64,000 nucleotides of DNA from VAZQ01 sp963835165 (GTDB taxonomy: Bacteria; Pseudomonadota; Alphaproteobacteria; Rhizobiales; Xanthobacteraceae), in assembly GCA_963835165.1 (NCBI GenBank), contig CAWIGD010000016.1, positions 1 through 64,000 of the forward strand, in the 5' to 3' direction. The position numbers and the translations under genes are program-made. The first letter of the stretch is position 1. Each line of letters opens with the position of its first letter. Shown here in pieces: positions 53,023 through 61,809 of the stretch. A model generated the notes under the pieces. It was not told the DNA's origin. It made no database searches and saw only the letters and a list, made by a program, of their open reading frames with translations.

Positions 53023-54465
53023 ATGTCTTCACGGCCGAGCATATCTCCTCCCCTTTATCGGCTTGCAGCCGCCGTGCTTGTCGTCCTGGCCGTGGCCCCG
53101 TTCGGCGCCCTTGGCCAGGAACGTGCCCTGGAGCGGCGCGTCCCAACCTCGCCCAACGAGCTTCGGTTGTCCTACGCCCCGGTGGTGCAGCGTGCCGCGC
53201 CGGCCGTGGTCAACGTCTATGCCGCCAAGACCGTCGCCGTCCGCAATCGCCTGCTCGACGACCCGATCTTCCGGCGCTTCTTCGGGGTGCCCGACGGGCC
53301 CGGAGGACCGGGTGAGCAGGTCCAGCGCTCCCTGGGCTCGGGCGTCCTCGTCGACGCCACAGGTCTCGTGGTGACCAACAACCACGTCATCGAGGGAGCG
53401 GACCAGGTCAAGGTGTCGCTGTCCGACAAGCGCGAATTCGAAGCCGAGATGGTGCTCAAGGATTCGCGCTCGGACCTGGCGGTGTTGCGCATCAAGGCGC
53501 AGAACGAGCGCTTTCCCGCGCTCGAGTTCGCTGATTCGGACGCGCTGGCGGTGGGCGACGTGGTGCTCGCGATCGGCAATCCCTTCGCCATCGGCCAGAC
53601 CGTCACCCACGGCATCGTTTCGGCGGTGGCGCGGACCCAGGTCGGAATCACCGACTACCAGTTCTTCATCCAGACCGACGCCGCCATCAACCCCGGCAAT
53701 TCGGGCGGGGCGCTGGTGGATCTCGGCGGGCGCCTGGTCGGGATCAACACCGCGATCTTCTCGCGCTCGGGCGGCTCGCAGGGCATCGGCTTCGCCATTC
53801 CCGCCAACATGGTCAGGGTGGTGGTCGCATCCGCCAGGAGCGGCGGCTCCGTCGTCAAGCGGCCGTGGCTGGGCGCAAAGCTGCAGGCCGTGACGCCGGA
53901 AATCGCCGAGAGCCTTGGCCTCAAGCGGCCGTCCGGCGCCCTGATCGCGAGCCTGACGCCGGCGAGCCCGGCGGCGCGCGCCGGGCTCAGGACCAGCGAC
54001 CTGATCATCGCCATCGACGGCCAGGTCGTCGAGGACGCGAACGCCTTCGACTACCGGTTCGCGACCAAGGTGATCGGCGGCAGCGCCAAGCTCGGGATCA
54101 TGCGGGCCGGCAGGGAAGTGTCGTTGAACGTGGCGCTCGAAGCGGCGCCGGAGACGCCGCACGAGGAGCTGGTCATCGCGTCATCCTCGCCGTTCCAGGG
54201 TGCCAAGGTATCCAACCTGTCGCCGGCGCTCGCGGACGACCTGCGGCTTGATCCCACGGTGCAAGGCGTCGTGATCGTCGACATCGCCAACGGGTCGCCG
54301 GCCCAGACCCTCGGCTTCAAGCGCGGCGATCTCGTGCTCTCCGTCAACAACGCGAAGATCGCCAAGACCCGCGACCTCGAACGCGCCGCCGGCCAGCAGA
54401 GCCGGCGCTGGAGCATCACGATCGTACGCGGCGGCCAGCAGATGTCGGTGGAGTTCCGGGGATGA
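53023..54465 (+). CDS. DegP/HtrA-type periplasmic serine protease
   Basis: A 480-residue protease or chaperone. A signal peptide (LAAAVLVVLAVAPFGALGQ) leads to a trypsin-like domain with catalytic His121 (TNNHV), Asp151 (SDLAV) and Ser227 (GNSGGAL). PDZ domains follow at about 285-360 and 395-475. A flexible LA-type loop with FFGVPDGPGGPG is present. It would degrade or refold damaged envelope proteins. Its stop overlaps the rarA start by four bases. Confidence 0.93.
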   Translation: MSSRPSISPPLYRLAAAVLVVLAVAPFGALGQERALERRVPTSPNELRLSYAPVVQRAAPAVVNVYAAKTVAVRNRLLDDPIFRRFFGVPDGPGGPGEQVQRSLGSGVLVDATGLVVTNNHVIEGADQVKVSLSDKREFEAEMVLKDSRSDLAVLRIKAQNERFPALEFADSDALAVGDVVLAIGNPFAIGQTVTHGIVSAVARTQVGITDYQFFIQTDAAINPGNSGGALVDLGGRLVGINTAIFSRSGGSQGIGFAIPANMVRVVVASARSGGSVVKRPWLGAKLQAVTPEIAESLGLKRPSGALIASLTPASPAARAGLRTSDLIIAIDGQVVEDANAFDYRFATKVIGGSAKLGIMRAGREVSLNVALEAAPETPHEELVIASSSPFQGAKVSNLSPALADDLRLDPTVQGVVIVDIANGSPAQTLGFKRGDLVLSVNNAKIAKTRDLERAAGQQSRRWSITIVRGGQQMSVEFRG

Positions 54466-55799
54466 CGCCGCCGCGCGCCAAGCGCGCAGAGGCGAGCCTG
54501 TTTGCGGCCGCGGGGCTCGAGCGCGACGCTCCGCGCCCGCTGGCCGACCGGCTGCGGCCGACGGAGCTGGGTGAGGTTGTCGGTCAGGATCATCTGCTCG
54601 GGTCGGACGGCGCGCTCGCGCGCCTGCTCGATACCCGCACGTTGGGCTCGCTCATCTTCTGGGGCCCGCCCGGCACCGGCAAGACCACGGTGGCGCGCCT
54701 TCTGGCCCAGGCGACCGATCTGCATTTCGAGCAGATCTCGGCGATCTTCTCCGGCGTGGCCGACCTCAAGAAGGTGTTCGACGCCGCGCGCGGGCGGCGC
54801 GAGACCGGGCAGGGGACGCTGCTCTTCGTCGACGAGATCCATCGCTTCAATCGCGCGCAGCAGGATTCCTTCCTGCCGGTCATGGAAGACGGCACCATCG
54901 TGCTCGTGGGCGCCACCACGGAGAATCCGTCGTTCGAGCTGATTGCGCCGTTGCTCTCGCGTGCGCGCGTATTGGTGTTCAAACCGCTGGACGCCGCCGC
55001 GGTGGACAAGCTCTTGGCCCGTGCCGAGATGATCGAGGGCAGGAAGCTCCCGCTCGATGCCGAGGCGCGCCAATCGCTCACCCGCATGGCCGACGGTGAC
55101 GGTCGCGCGGCGCTCACGCTGGTGGAAGAGGTGTGGCGGGCGGCGCGCGAGGGCGAGATCTTCGACGCGGCGAAACTGCAGGAGGTGGTGCAACGCCGCG
55201 CGCCGATCTACGACAAGAAGCAGGACGGCCACTACAACCTGATCAGCGCACTGCACAAATCGGTGCGCGGCTCGGACCCCGACGCCGCGCTGTACTATCT
55301 CTGCCGCATGCTGGATGCAGGCGAGGACCCGCTTTATCTCGCCCGGCGCGTCGTGCGCATGGCGGTCGAGGATATCGGGCTGGCTGACCCGCAGGCACTG
55401 GTCATCTGCAATGCCGCCAAGGATGCCTATGATTTTCTGGGCTCGCCGGAAGGCGAATTGGCGATCGCGCAGGCCGTGATCTATATCGCGACCGCGCCGA
55501 AGTCGAATGCCGCCTATATGGCCTACGGCGCCGCCATGCGCACCGCCAAGGAGGCGGGCTCGCTGCTGCCGCCGAAGCACATCCTCAACGCGCCGACCAA
55601 GCTGATGCAGTCCGAAGGCTATGGCGACGGCTACGATTACGACCACGACGCGCCGGAGGCGTTTTCCGGGCAGGACTATTTCCCCGACGCGCTCGGCCGG
55701 CAGACGTTCTACGATCCGCCCGAGCGCGGCTTCGAGCGCGAGATCAGGAAGCGGCTGGAATATTGGGCCAAGCTCCGGAAAGAGCGGAGCCGGGCGTGA
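54462..55799 (+). CDS. rarA: Replication-associated recombination ATPase RarA (MgsA)
   Basis: A 445-residue clamp-loader-like AAA+ ATPase that acts at stalled replication forks. Walker A is GPPGTGKTT (68-76), Walker B LFVDEIHRFNRAQQD, sensor 1 GATTENPSFEL, and the C-terminal tetramerisation region contains SALHKSVRGSDPDAALYYL and DIGLADPQAL. Length is normal. It is coupled to degP upstream (ATGA) and to a small exported protein downstream (GTGA). Confidence 0.94.
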   Translation: MTPPRAKRAEASLFAAAGLERDAPRPLADRLRPTELGEVVGQDHLLGSDGALARLLDTRTLGSLIFWGPPGTGKTTVARLLAQATDLHFEQISAIFSGVADLKKVFDAARGRRETGQGTLLFVDEIHRFNRAQQDSFLPVMEDGTIVLVGATTENPSFELIAPLLSRARVLVFKPLDAAAVDKLLARAEMIEGRKLPLDAEARQSLTRMADGDGRAALTLVEEVWRAAREGEIFDAAKLQEVVQRRAPIYDKKQDGHYNLISALHKSVRGSDPDAALYYLCRMLDAGEDPLYLARRVVRMAVEDIGLADPQALVICNAAKDAYDFLGSPEGELAIAQAVIYIATAPKSNAAYMAYGAAMRTAKEAGSLLPPKHILNAPTKLMQSEGYGDGYDYDHDAPEAFSGQDYFPDALGRQTFYDPPERGFEREIRKRLEYWAKLRKERSRA

Positions 55800-56146
55800 A
55801 CGCCGCGCGAGCAACTGCATGGGCGGCTTGCGTTGTGGTCGCCACGGGCACGCCTGCGAGCGCGGCCGAGCCGTTCGATGGCCGCTGGGCGCCGGACGCG
55901 CAGGCTTGTATCGGTGAGCGCGCGGTCGCGTCGCCGCTCGTCGTCAATTCGCTCACCTTGCAGTGGCGCGATGCCGCCTGCGTCGTGCGAACGAGCTACC
56001 GGGTGCGCGGTGCCTGGCACATCGGCGCGCGCTGCTGGGGCGAAGGTGTGGTCAGCAACGTTCCCATCACGTTGCGGATGCGTGGCGAGCAGCTCCTGCT
56101 CGATTGGGCCGGTGCGCCGGCGGAAGAATTGCGGCGGTGTCCATGA
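55796..56146 (+). CDS. Small exported protein of unknown function
   Basis: A 116-residue precursor starting at GTG 55796, overlapping the rarA stop. The signal peptide (ATAWAACVVVATGTPASAAE) is clear. The mature protein has four Cys (AQACIGE, DAACVVRTSYR, ARCWGEG and a final RRCP), probably two disulfides, and a lipocalin-like strand pattern (FDGRWAPDA; PITLRMRGEQLLLDWAG). The four-base overlaps on both sides indicate cotranslation with rarA and the pseudouridine synthase gene. No family is recognised. Confidence 0.7.
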   Translation: MNAARATAWAACVVVATGTPASAAEPFDGRWAPDAQACIGERAVASPLVVNSLTLQWRDAACVVRTSYRVRGAWHIGARCWGEGVVSNVPITLRMRGEQLLLDWAGAPAEELRRCP

Positions 56147-57195
56147 GCACGGCGACCAAACCAGGGCGCGGCGACGTCGCCGTTGCCGAGCGCGCGCCGC
56201 CGTCGACCGGCGTGCAGACCGCCAAGGTGAGCGCCGACGAAGCCGGCATGCGCGTCGACCGCTTCCTGGAGGCGCGCTTCCCCGGGCTTTCGTTCTCCCA
56301 CATCCAGCGCGTGATCCGGAAGGGCGAGCTGCGCGTGAACGGCAAGCGCGCGCAGCCCAAGCAGCGTCTCGAGGCCGGGCAGGCCGTGCGCATCCCGCCG
56401 CTGCGGTTGGATCAGCCCAAGCCACGCACACCGGAACACGAGGCGGACGCCAAGACCCGCGAATTCCTCAAGTCCATCACGCTGCACGAAGATGCCGACG
56501 TGCTGGTGCTCAACAAGCCCATGGGGCTCGCGGTGCAGGGCGGCTCGGGCACCACGCGCCATCTCGACGGCATGCTCGAGGTGCTGCGCGACGCCCAGGG
56601 CCAGCGCCCACGACTGGTGCACCGGCTCGACAAGGACACTGCCGGCTGCCTCCTCGTGGCCAAGACCCGGTTTGCAGCCACGGCGCTCGCCAGGACGTTC
56701 CGCACCCGATCGGCGCGAAAAGTCTACTGGGCCCTGGTCGCAGGCGTGCCCAAGCCGCGGCAGGGCCGGATCTCGACCTACCTGGCCAAGGAAGAGCGCG
56801 AGGACGATTCGTTCATGCGCATTGCGCGCCACGGCGAGGAGGGCGCCAGCCACGCGGTGACCTATTACGCCGTGGTCGATACCGCCGCGCGCCAGCTGGC
56901 CTGGCTCTCGCTCAAGCCGGTCACCGGCCGCACCCACCAATTGCGTGCGCACATGGCGCATGTCGGCCATCCCATCGTCGGCGATCCGAAATATTTCTCC
57001 AAGGAGAACTGGGAGCTTCCGGGCGGCATGCAGAACCGTCTTCATCTGCTTGCGCGCCGTATCGTCGTGCCGCATCCGCGCGGCGGAACGATCGACATTA
57101 CGGCGCCGCTGCCGCCGCACATGCAGCAGTCCTGGAACCTGATCGGCCTCGATCCGAAGCGCTACGACCCCATCGAGGAAGCGCCGGAAGAATAG
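56143..57195 (+). CDS. RluA/RluD-family 23S rRNA pseudouridine synthase
   Basis: A 350-residue enzyme. An S4 RNA-binding domain (MRVDRFLEARFPGLSFSHIQ, about 36-90) precedes the catalytic domain with HRLDKDTAG (160-168), where Asp163 is the catalytic residue. RTHQLRAHMAHVGHPIVGD follows. It isomerises specific uridines of 23S rRNA; RluC or RluD specificity cannot be settled here. ATG 56143 overlaps the previous stop (ATGA). Confidence 0.9.
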   Translation: MSTATKPGRGDVAVAERAPPSTGVQTAKVSADEAGMRVDRFLEARFPGLSFSHIQRVIRKGELRVNGKRAQPKQRLEAGQAVRIPPLRLDQPKPRTPEHEADAKTREFLKSITLHEDADVLVLNKPMGLAVQGGSGTTRHLDGMLEVLRDAQGQRPRLVHRLDKDTAGCLLVAKTRFAATALARTFRTRSARKVYWALVAGVPKPRQGRISTYLAKEEREDDSFMRIARHGEEGASHAVTYYAVVDTAARQLAWLSLKPVTGRTHQLRAHMAHVGHPIVGDPKYFSKENWELPGGMQNRLHLLARRIVVPHPRGGTIDITAPLPPHMQQSWNLIGLDPKRYDPIEEAPEE

Positions 57196-57238
57196 CGCTG
57201 CCCGATCGGAGTGCGGCGCGGCGCCGCGAAAGATCCGG

Positions 57239-57268
57239 TTGACAGGCAACCAAACGGTTGCATATTGT
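57239..57268 (+). promoter_or_regulatory. ArsR-family promoter with internal operator
   Basis: TTGACA (57239-57244) and TATTGT (57263-57268) are separated by 18 bp. The spacer holds a perfect inverted repeat, GCAACC (57246-57251) and GGTTGC (57256-57261) with 4 bases between. A dimeric repressor bound there would block RNA polymerase, as in ArsR autoregulation. The -10 box ends 4 bases before the regulator's ATG, so the transcript may be leaderless. Confidence 0.8.
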
Positions 57269-57272
57269 CGCC

Positions 57273-57599
57273 ATGGACGATGTGTTCAGGGCCCTGGCGG
57301 ATGCCAGCCGCAGAGAGCTTCTCGACCGGCTGTACGCCCACAATGGCCAGACCTTGAACGAGCTTTGTGCGCGCCTCGCCGCGTCCGGAGCGTCGATGAC
57401 GCGGCAGGCAGTGAGCAAGCACCTGGCCATCCTGGAGGGCGCCAACCTCGTCGCGACCGTCAGGCGCGGCCGCGAGAAGCTGCACTACCTCAATCCGGTG
57501 CCGATCCACGACATCGCGGAGCGCTGGATCGGCAAATACGAGCGCCATCGCCTGAGCGCGCTCGCCGAGCTCAAACGCGGTCTGGAGGCGAAAAAATGA
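57273..57599 (+). CDS. ArsR-family transcriptional regulator (AHSA1-associated)
   Basis: A 108-residue winged-helix repressor. It has DDVFRALADASRRELLDRLY, the recognition helix TRQAVSKHLAILEGANLV and the wing VRRGREKLHYLNP. It lacks the paired Cys of metal-sensing ArsR proteins, so the inducer is probably not arsenite. It likely binds the palindrome within its own promoter. Its stop overlaps the next start (ATGA), coupling it to two AHSA1 proteins. Confidence 0.9.
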   Translation: MDDVFRALADASRRELLDRLYAHNGQTLNELCARLAASGASMTRQAVSKHLAILEGANLVATVRRGREKLHYLNPVPIHDIAERWIGKYERHRLSALAELKRGLEAKK

Positions 57600-58099
57600 G
57601 CGAGCTGAAATTCGTCTACGTCACCTACATCGCGACCACACCGGAGAAGCTGTGGCAGGCGCTCACCGATGGGGCGTTCACGCGCCGGTATTGGTTCGGC
57701 ACCGCAGTCGAGTCCGACTGGACCCCCGGCAGTCGCGTGACGTTCCGCAGCGACGGCGAAGCCCATGACACCGGCGAAGTTCTGGACTGCGTGCCGTACC
57801 GGCGCCTGTCCTACAGTTGGCAGGTGGAGTTCCACGAGGTCTTCCGCCGAGAGAAGCCTTCGAGGGTGACGTTCGAGCTCGAACCGACGGGCGGCGCCGA
57901 GGTCAAGCTCACGGTGACCCACGACGAATTCGAACCTGGCAGCAAGGTGCATGCTGCCGTCAGCAACGGATGGCCGATGATCCTGTCGAGCCTGAAGAGC
58001 CTCCTTGAAACCGGGCATGCTTCGACGTTGACCAGCCCCGAACAAGCGCGCGGCGCACGCGAGCGCGCGATCGCGCTTGCCGAGAGCAACGCCGCTTAG
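57596..58099 (+). CDS. AHSA1/SRPBCC domain protein, copy 1
   Basis: A 167-residue ligand-binding helix-grip protein. It starts MSELKFVYVTYIATTPEKLW and contains FTRRYWFGTAVESDWTPGS and NGWPMILSSLKSLLETG, typical of Aha1-like SRPBCC proteins. These bind hydrophobic ligands; no enzymatic residue is known. Coupled to the ArsR gene by ATGA and followed 14 bp later by a paralogue. Confidence 0.9.
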   Translation: MSELKFVYVTYIATTPEKLWQALTDGAFTRRYWFGTAVESDWTPGSRVTFRSDGEAHDTGEVLDCVPYRRLSYSWQVEFHEVFRREKPSRVTFELEPTGGAEVKLTVTHDEFEPGSKVHAAVSNGWPMILSSLKSLLETGHASTLTSPEQARGARERAIALAESNAA

Positions 58100-58113
58100 G
58101 GAGAATACCGAAA

Positions 58114-58656
58114 ATGAGCGCGCTGAAATTCGTCCCCAACACGGTATACGTCACCTACATTGCCAGCACGCCCGAGAAGGTATGGGAGGCGCTGACCCGC
58201 GCCGAGTTCACCCGCCAATATTTCTTCGGGCACAGCATCGAGCTCGAGCCGAAGACCGGCGGCAGCTTCATCCTGCGCGCGCCCGACGGGAGCGTCCACA
58301 TGCGGGGCCGGGTGATCGAATATGATCCGCCGCGCCGGCTCGCAACCACCTGGAGCGTAGAGGGAATGGAGGCGTTCCGGGAATTGCCGGAATCGCTCGT
58401 GACCTACGACATCGAGCCGATGGGTGGCAGCGTGAAGCTGACGATGACCGAAGCGCATCAGTGGGAGGTGCCCGACGCCATCCTCGCCGGCGGGCGTCAG
58501 GGCTGGCCGTTCATCCTGTCCAGTCTCAAGAGCGTACTGGAGACCGGCAAGCCGGTGGTGGTCAGCGTGAAGATGGGCCCGCCGCCGGAGATGATGGATG
58601 CGGTCAAGCAAGCCTGCGCGACCAAGCCGTGGCTCAAGGCGGGTGCCGGTCAATAG
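58114..58656 (+). CDS. AHSA1/SRPBCC domain protein, copy 2
   Basis: A 180-residue paralogue of the preceding protein, sharing VTYIASTPEKVWEALT, FTRQYFFGHSIELEPKTGG and QGWPFILSSLKSVLETGK. The pair probably arose by tandem duplication and may form a heterodimer or bind related ligands. It is the last gene of the ArsR unit; repeat elements follow. Confidence 0.9.
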   Translation: MSALKFVPNTVYVTYIASTPEKVWEALTRAEFTRQYFFGHSIELEPKTGGSFILRAPDGSVHMRGRVIEYDPPRRLATTWSVEGMEAFRELPESLVTYDIEPMGGSVKLTMTEAHQWEVPDAILAGGRQGWPFILSSLKSVLETGKPVVVSVKMGPPPEMMDAVKQACATKPWLKAGAGQ

Positions 58657-58684
58657 AAAGGCCGGAGCCGGGCTGCGGTCTCGT

Positions 58685-58828
58685 GTCCCGGGCGAGTGCA
58701 GCGAAGCGGAACGAGACCCGGGACCTAGCGGGAGATTCGCGCAGCGCAATATGGAGTGCCCAGAGAGTCGTCGTGCGGCTCTGGGCCCCGGATCTTCGCT
58801 CGCGCATTCGCGCTCGCTTGTTCGGGGC
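58685..58828. repeat. Two REP-like hairpins
   Basis: GTCCCGGG (58685-58692) pairs with CCCGGGAC (58717-58724). A second hairpin has GCCCCG (58785-58790) with CGGGGC (58823-58828) and a loop rich in CGCTCGC. The first matches the element at 3664-3708. They separate the ArsR unit from the convergent oxidoreductase operon and could form bidirectional terminator-like structures. Confidence 0.6.
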
Positions 58829-58892
58829 ACGAGATCGGTGCGCTCGCCAGTCCGGAATACAAGAGCGGAACCGTTGCCCGTGCCTCGGCCCG

Positions 58893-59948
58893 TCAACGCA
58901 GGCTGGCGTTGATCTTCTCCAGCGCCGCCGCGCCGGGGCACAGCTCCTTGTCGGAGAGGCTGTTGAGCGGCGCTTCGACGGTGTTGAAATGGCGATGCAG
59001 GTCCTCGGGCTCGCGATCGACGTACAGCAGCCCGGTGACGACTTGGCCCACGGCGGCGTGCCGCTGCAGGAAGCTCATGGCGCCGAGCCGGTCGTGCGCG
59101 TCGTAGTCGGCGGCCACTTTCTTGAGCACGAGCTTCGAGCCGTCGTGCTGCTCGACCATCTCGACCGAGCCCGGCTCGTAGGCCACCGTGATCGGCGCGC
59201 GGCCGGTGATGAAATCGAGCCGGTTCACCGCCTCGTTGTGCTCGCGCACATAGTCGAAACTTTTGGTCGAGCCGGCGTGGTTGTTGAACGCAACGCAGGG
59301 CGAGACGATGTCGATGAAGGCGGCGCCCTCGTGCTCGATCGCCGCCTTGATCAGCGGCACCATTTGCGCCTTGTCGCCGGAGAAGGAGCGGGCGACGAAC
59401 GTGGCGCCGAGCTGCAGCGCCATGGCGACGAGGTCGATGGAATTGTCGGCATTGATCACGCCGCGCTTGGACTTGGAGCCGCGATCGGCGGTCGCGGAGA
59501 ACTGGCCCTTGGTGAGGCCGTACACGCCGTTGTTCTCCACGATGTAGACCATGTTGACGCCGCGGCGCAGCGCGTGCGCGAACTGGCCGAGTCCGATGGA
59601 CGCCGAATCGCCGTCCCCCGACACGCCGAGATAGATGAGCTCGCGGTTGGCGAGGTTGGCGCCGGTGAGCACCGACGGCATGCGTCCGTGCACGGAGTTG
59701 AAGCCGTGCGAGTTGCCGAGGAAATAGGTGGGCGTCTTCGAGGAGCAGCCGATGCCGGAGAGCTTGGCAACCCGGTGCGGCGCAATGTCGAGCTCGAAAC
59801 AGGCCTCGATGATCGCGCCCGAGATCGAATCGTGGCCGCAGCCGGCGCACAGTGTCGAAACCGACCCCTCGTAGTCGCGATGGGTATAGCCCAGCGCGTT
59901 CTTCGGCAGCGCCGGATGGTGGAATTTCGGTTTGGTAATGTAGGTCAT
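58893..59948 (-). CDS. korB: 2-oxoacid:ferredoxin oxidoreductase beta subunit
   Basis: A 351-residue thiamine-diphosphate-binding subunit. It has the Cys pair CAGCGHDSISG for cluster binding, another Cys in GIGCSSKTPTYFLG, and the ThDP motif GDGDSASIG with NN 27-28 residues later (IVENNGVYGLTKG). With the alpha subunit it oxidises a 2-oxoacid, most likely 2-oxoglutarate, to the acyl-CoA and reduces ferredoxin. It lies 13 bp behind the alpha subunit gene and is the last gene of its operon. Confidence 0.9.
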   Translation of the reverse strand: MTYITKPKFHHPALPKNALGYTHRDYEGSVSTLCAGCGHDSISGAIIEACFELDIAPHRVAKLSGIGCSSKTPTYFLGNSHGFNSVHGRMPSVLTGANLANRELIYLGVSGDGDSASIGLGQFAHALRRGVNMVYIVENNGVYGLTKGQFSATADRGSKSKRGVINADNSIDLVAMALQLGATFVARSFSGDKAQMVPLIKAAIEHEGAAFIDIVSPCVAFNNHAGSTKSFDYVREHNEAVNRLDFITGRAPITVAYEPGSVEMVEQHDGSKLVLKKVAADYDAHDRLGAMSFLQRHAAVGQVVTGLLYVDREPEDLHRHFNTVEAPLNSLSDKELCPGAAALEKINASLR

Positions 59949-59961
59949 GGTCTTGCCATTC

Positions 59962-61809
59962 TCACGATACGACCTTGCGCAAGGGCGTCACCTTCAGCGC
60001 CTCGAGATGGTCGCCGATCGCGTGCGCGATGAAGCGCGCGGTGATCGGCGTGCCGTCGTAGTGAAGGATCGGCACCAGGCGGATCGGATCGATGCCGCAT
60101 TCGTTGACGATGAGCGAGCGCAGCTGGGCGTCGCGGTTCTGCTCGACCACGAACACGAAGTCATGGTCGGCGACGAAGCTGGTCACGCTGGAATGGAACG
60201 GAAAGGCGCGCACGCGCAGCCGGTTGAGCGCGTGGCCGCGGGTCTCGATCAGGTGGATCGCCTCGTCCATCGCCGGCGAGGTCGAACCGTAATAGATCAC
60301 GCCGTATTTCGTCGGCTTGCCGGCATTGGCCTGCAGCGGGCGCGGCACCAGGTCCTTCGCGGTCTCGAACTTGCGAATGAGCCGCTGCATGTTGTCGGCA
60401 TAGGGCGCGCCTTCTTCGGTGTAGCGCGCGTAGCGGTCGCGCGACGTGCCGCGCGTGAAGAACGATCCCTTGGTCGGATGGGTGCCGGGATAGGTGCGGT
60501 ACGGGATGCCGTCGCCGTCGACGTCGAGATAACGGCCGAAATCCTTGCCGGCATCGAGGTCGTCCGCCGTCATCACCTTGCCGCGGTCGTATTTGCGGCT
60601 GTCGTCCCACTTCAGGGCGCGGCACAGGCGATGGTTCATCCCGATGTCGAGATCGAGCATGACGAAGATCGGCGTCTGCAGCCGGTCGGCGAGATCGAAG
60701 GCATCGGCGCCGAAATCGAAGGCCTCGGCCGGGTCTTCCGGGAACAGCAGCACATGCTTGGTATCGCCGTGCGAGGCATAGGCGCACGAGATCAGGTCGC
60801 ATTGCTGCGTGCGCGTCGGCATCCCGGTCGAAGGCCCGGCCCGCTGCACGTCGAACACCACGGCCGGAATTTCGGCGAAATAGGCAAGCCCGAGGAATTC
60901 CTGCATCAGCGAGATGCCGGGCCCGGACGTGGCGGTGAAGGCGCGAGCCCCGTTCCATGCCGCGCCGATCACCATGCCGATCGAGGCAAGCTCGTCCTCG
61001 GCCTGCACGATGGCGACCTTGTTCTGCTTGGTCTCGGGATCCACCCGCAGCCGCCTGCAGTGGCTGGCGAAGGCGTCGGCGAGCGAGGATGAGGGCGTGA
61101 TCGGGTACCAGGCGCACACCGTGGCGCCGCCATAGACCGCGCCCAGCGCCGCCGCCGCATTGCCCTCGACGAAGATGCGGTCGCCGACCGCGTCGGCGCG
61201 GCGCAGGCGCAGCCCGATCGGGCATTGCAGGTTCATCAGCGCCCAGTCGCGCCCGAGATGGAGCGCATGCAGGTTCGACTGGATCAGCTTTTCCTTCGAC
61301 TTGAACTGCTCCTTGACCAGCTGCTCGAGCACCGCGATGTCCATGTCGAGCAGCGCCGAGAGCGCGCCGACATAGATGATGTTCTTGAACAGCTGGCGCT
61401 GCCGCAGATCGGTGTATTCACGGTTGCAGATTGCGGTCAGCGGAACGCCGATCACCGTGATGTCCTCGCGGAACTTGGACTGCGGCATCGGCTTGGTGCA
61501 ATCGTAGAACAGGTATCCGCCGGTCTCGATCCCCGCCACGTCCTTGTCCCAGGTCTGCGGGTTCATCGCCACCATGAGGTCGGTGCCGCCGCGCGCGCCG
61601 AGGTGGCCGGCCTCCGAGACGCGCACTTCGTACCAGGTCGGCAGGCCCTGGATGTTGGAAGGGAAGATGTTGCGCGGCGCGACCGGAATGCCCATGCGCA
61701 GCACCGAGCGCGCGAACAGCTCGTTGGCGCTGGCGGAGCCCGAACCGTTGACGTTGGCGAACCGGACGACGAAGTCGTTTACGCTGCTGATCGGGCTGCT
61801 ACTCGGCAT
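59962..61809 (-). CDS. korA: 2-oxoacid:ferredoxin oxidoreductase alpha subunit, gamma-alpha fusion
   Basis: A 615-residue subunit with the gamma domain first (about 1-195, VVRFANVNGSGSASANELFA) and the pyruvate-site alpha domain after (EDELASIGMVIGAAWNGARA; TSGPGISLMQEFLGLAYFAE; QRAGPSTGMPTRTQQCDL). This order is that of the KorA class. Its start lies 31 bases inside the preceding gene, so translation is coupled. The substrate is inferred from family only; 2-oxoglutarate is likeliest. Confidence 0.9.
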   Translation of the reverse strand: MPSSSPISSVNDFVVRFANVNGSGSASANELFARSVLRMGIPVAPRNIFPSNIQGLPTWYEVRVSEAGHLGARGGTDLMVAMNPQTWDKDVAGIETGGYLFYDCTKPMPQSKFREDITVIGVPLTAICNREYTDLRQRQLFKNIIYVGALSALLDMDIAVLEQLVKEQFKSKEKLIQSNLHALHLGRDWALMNLQCPIGLRLRRADAVGDRIFVEGNAAAALGAVYGGATVCAWYPITPSSSLADAFASHCRRLRVDPETKQNKVAIVQAEDELASIGMVIGAAWNGARAFTATSGPGISLMQEFLGLAYFAEIPAVVFDVQRAGPSTGMPTRTQQCDLISCAYASHGDTKHVLLFPEDPAEAFDFGADAFDLADRLQTPIFVMLDLDIGMNHRLCRALKWDDSRKYDRGKVMTADDLDAGKDFGRYLDVDGDGIPYRTYPGTHPTKGSFFTRGTSRDRYARYTEEGAPYADNMQRLIRKFETAKDLVPRPLQANAGKPTKYGVIYYGSTSPAMDEAIHLIETRGHALNRLRVRAFPFHSSVTSFVADHDFVFVVEQNRDAQLRSLIVNECGIDPIRLVPILHYDGTPITARFIAHAIGDHLEALKVTPLRKVVS

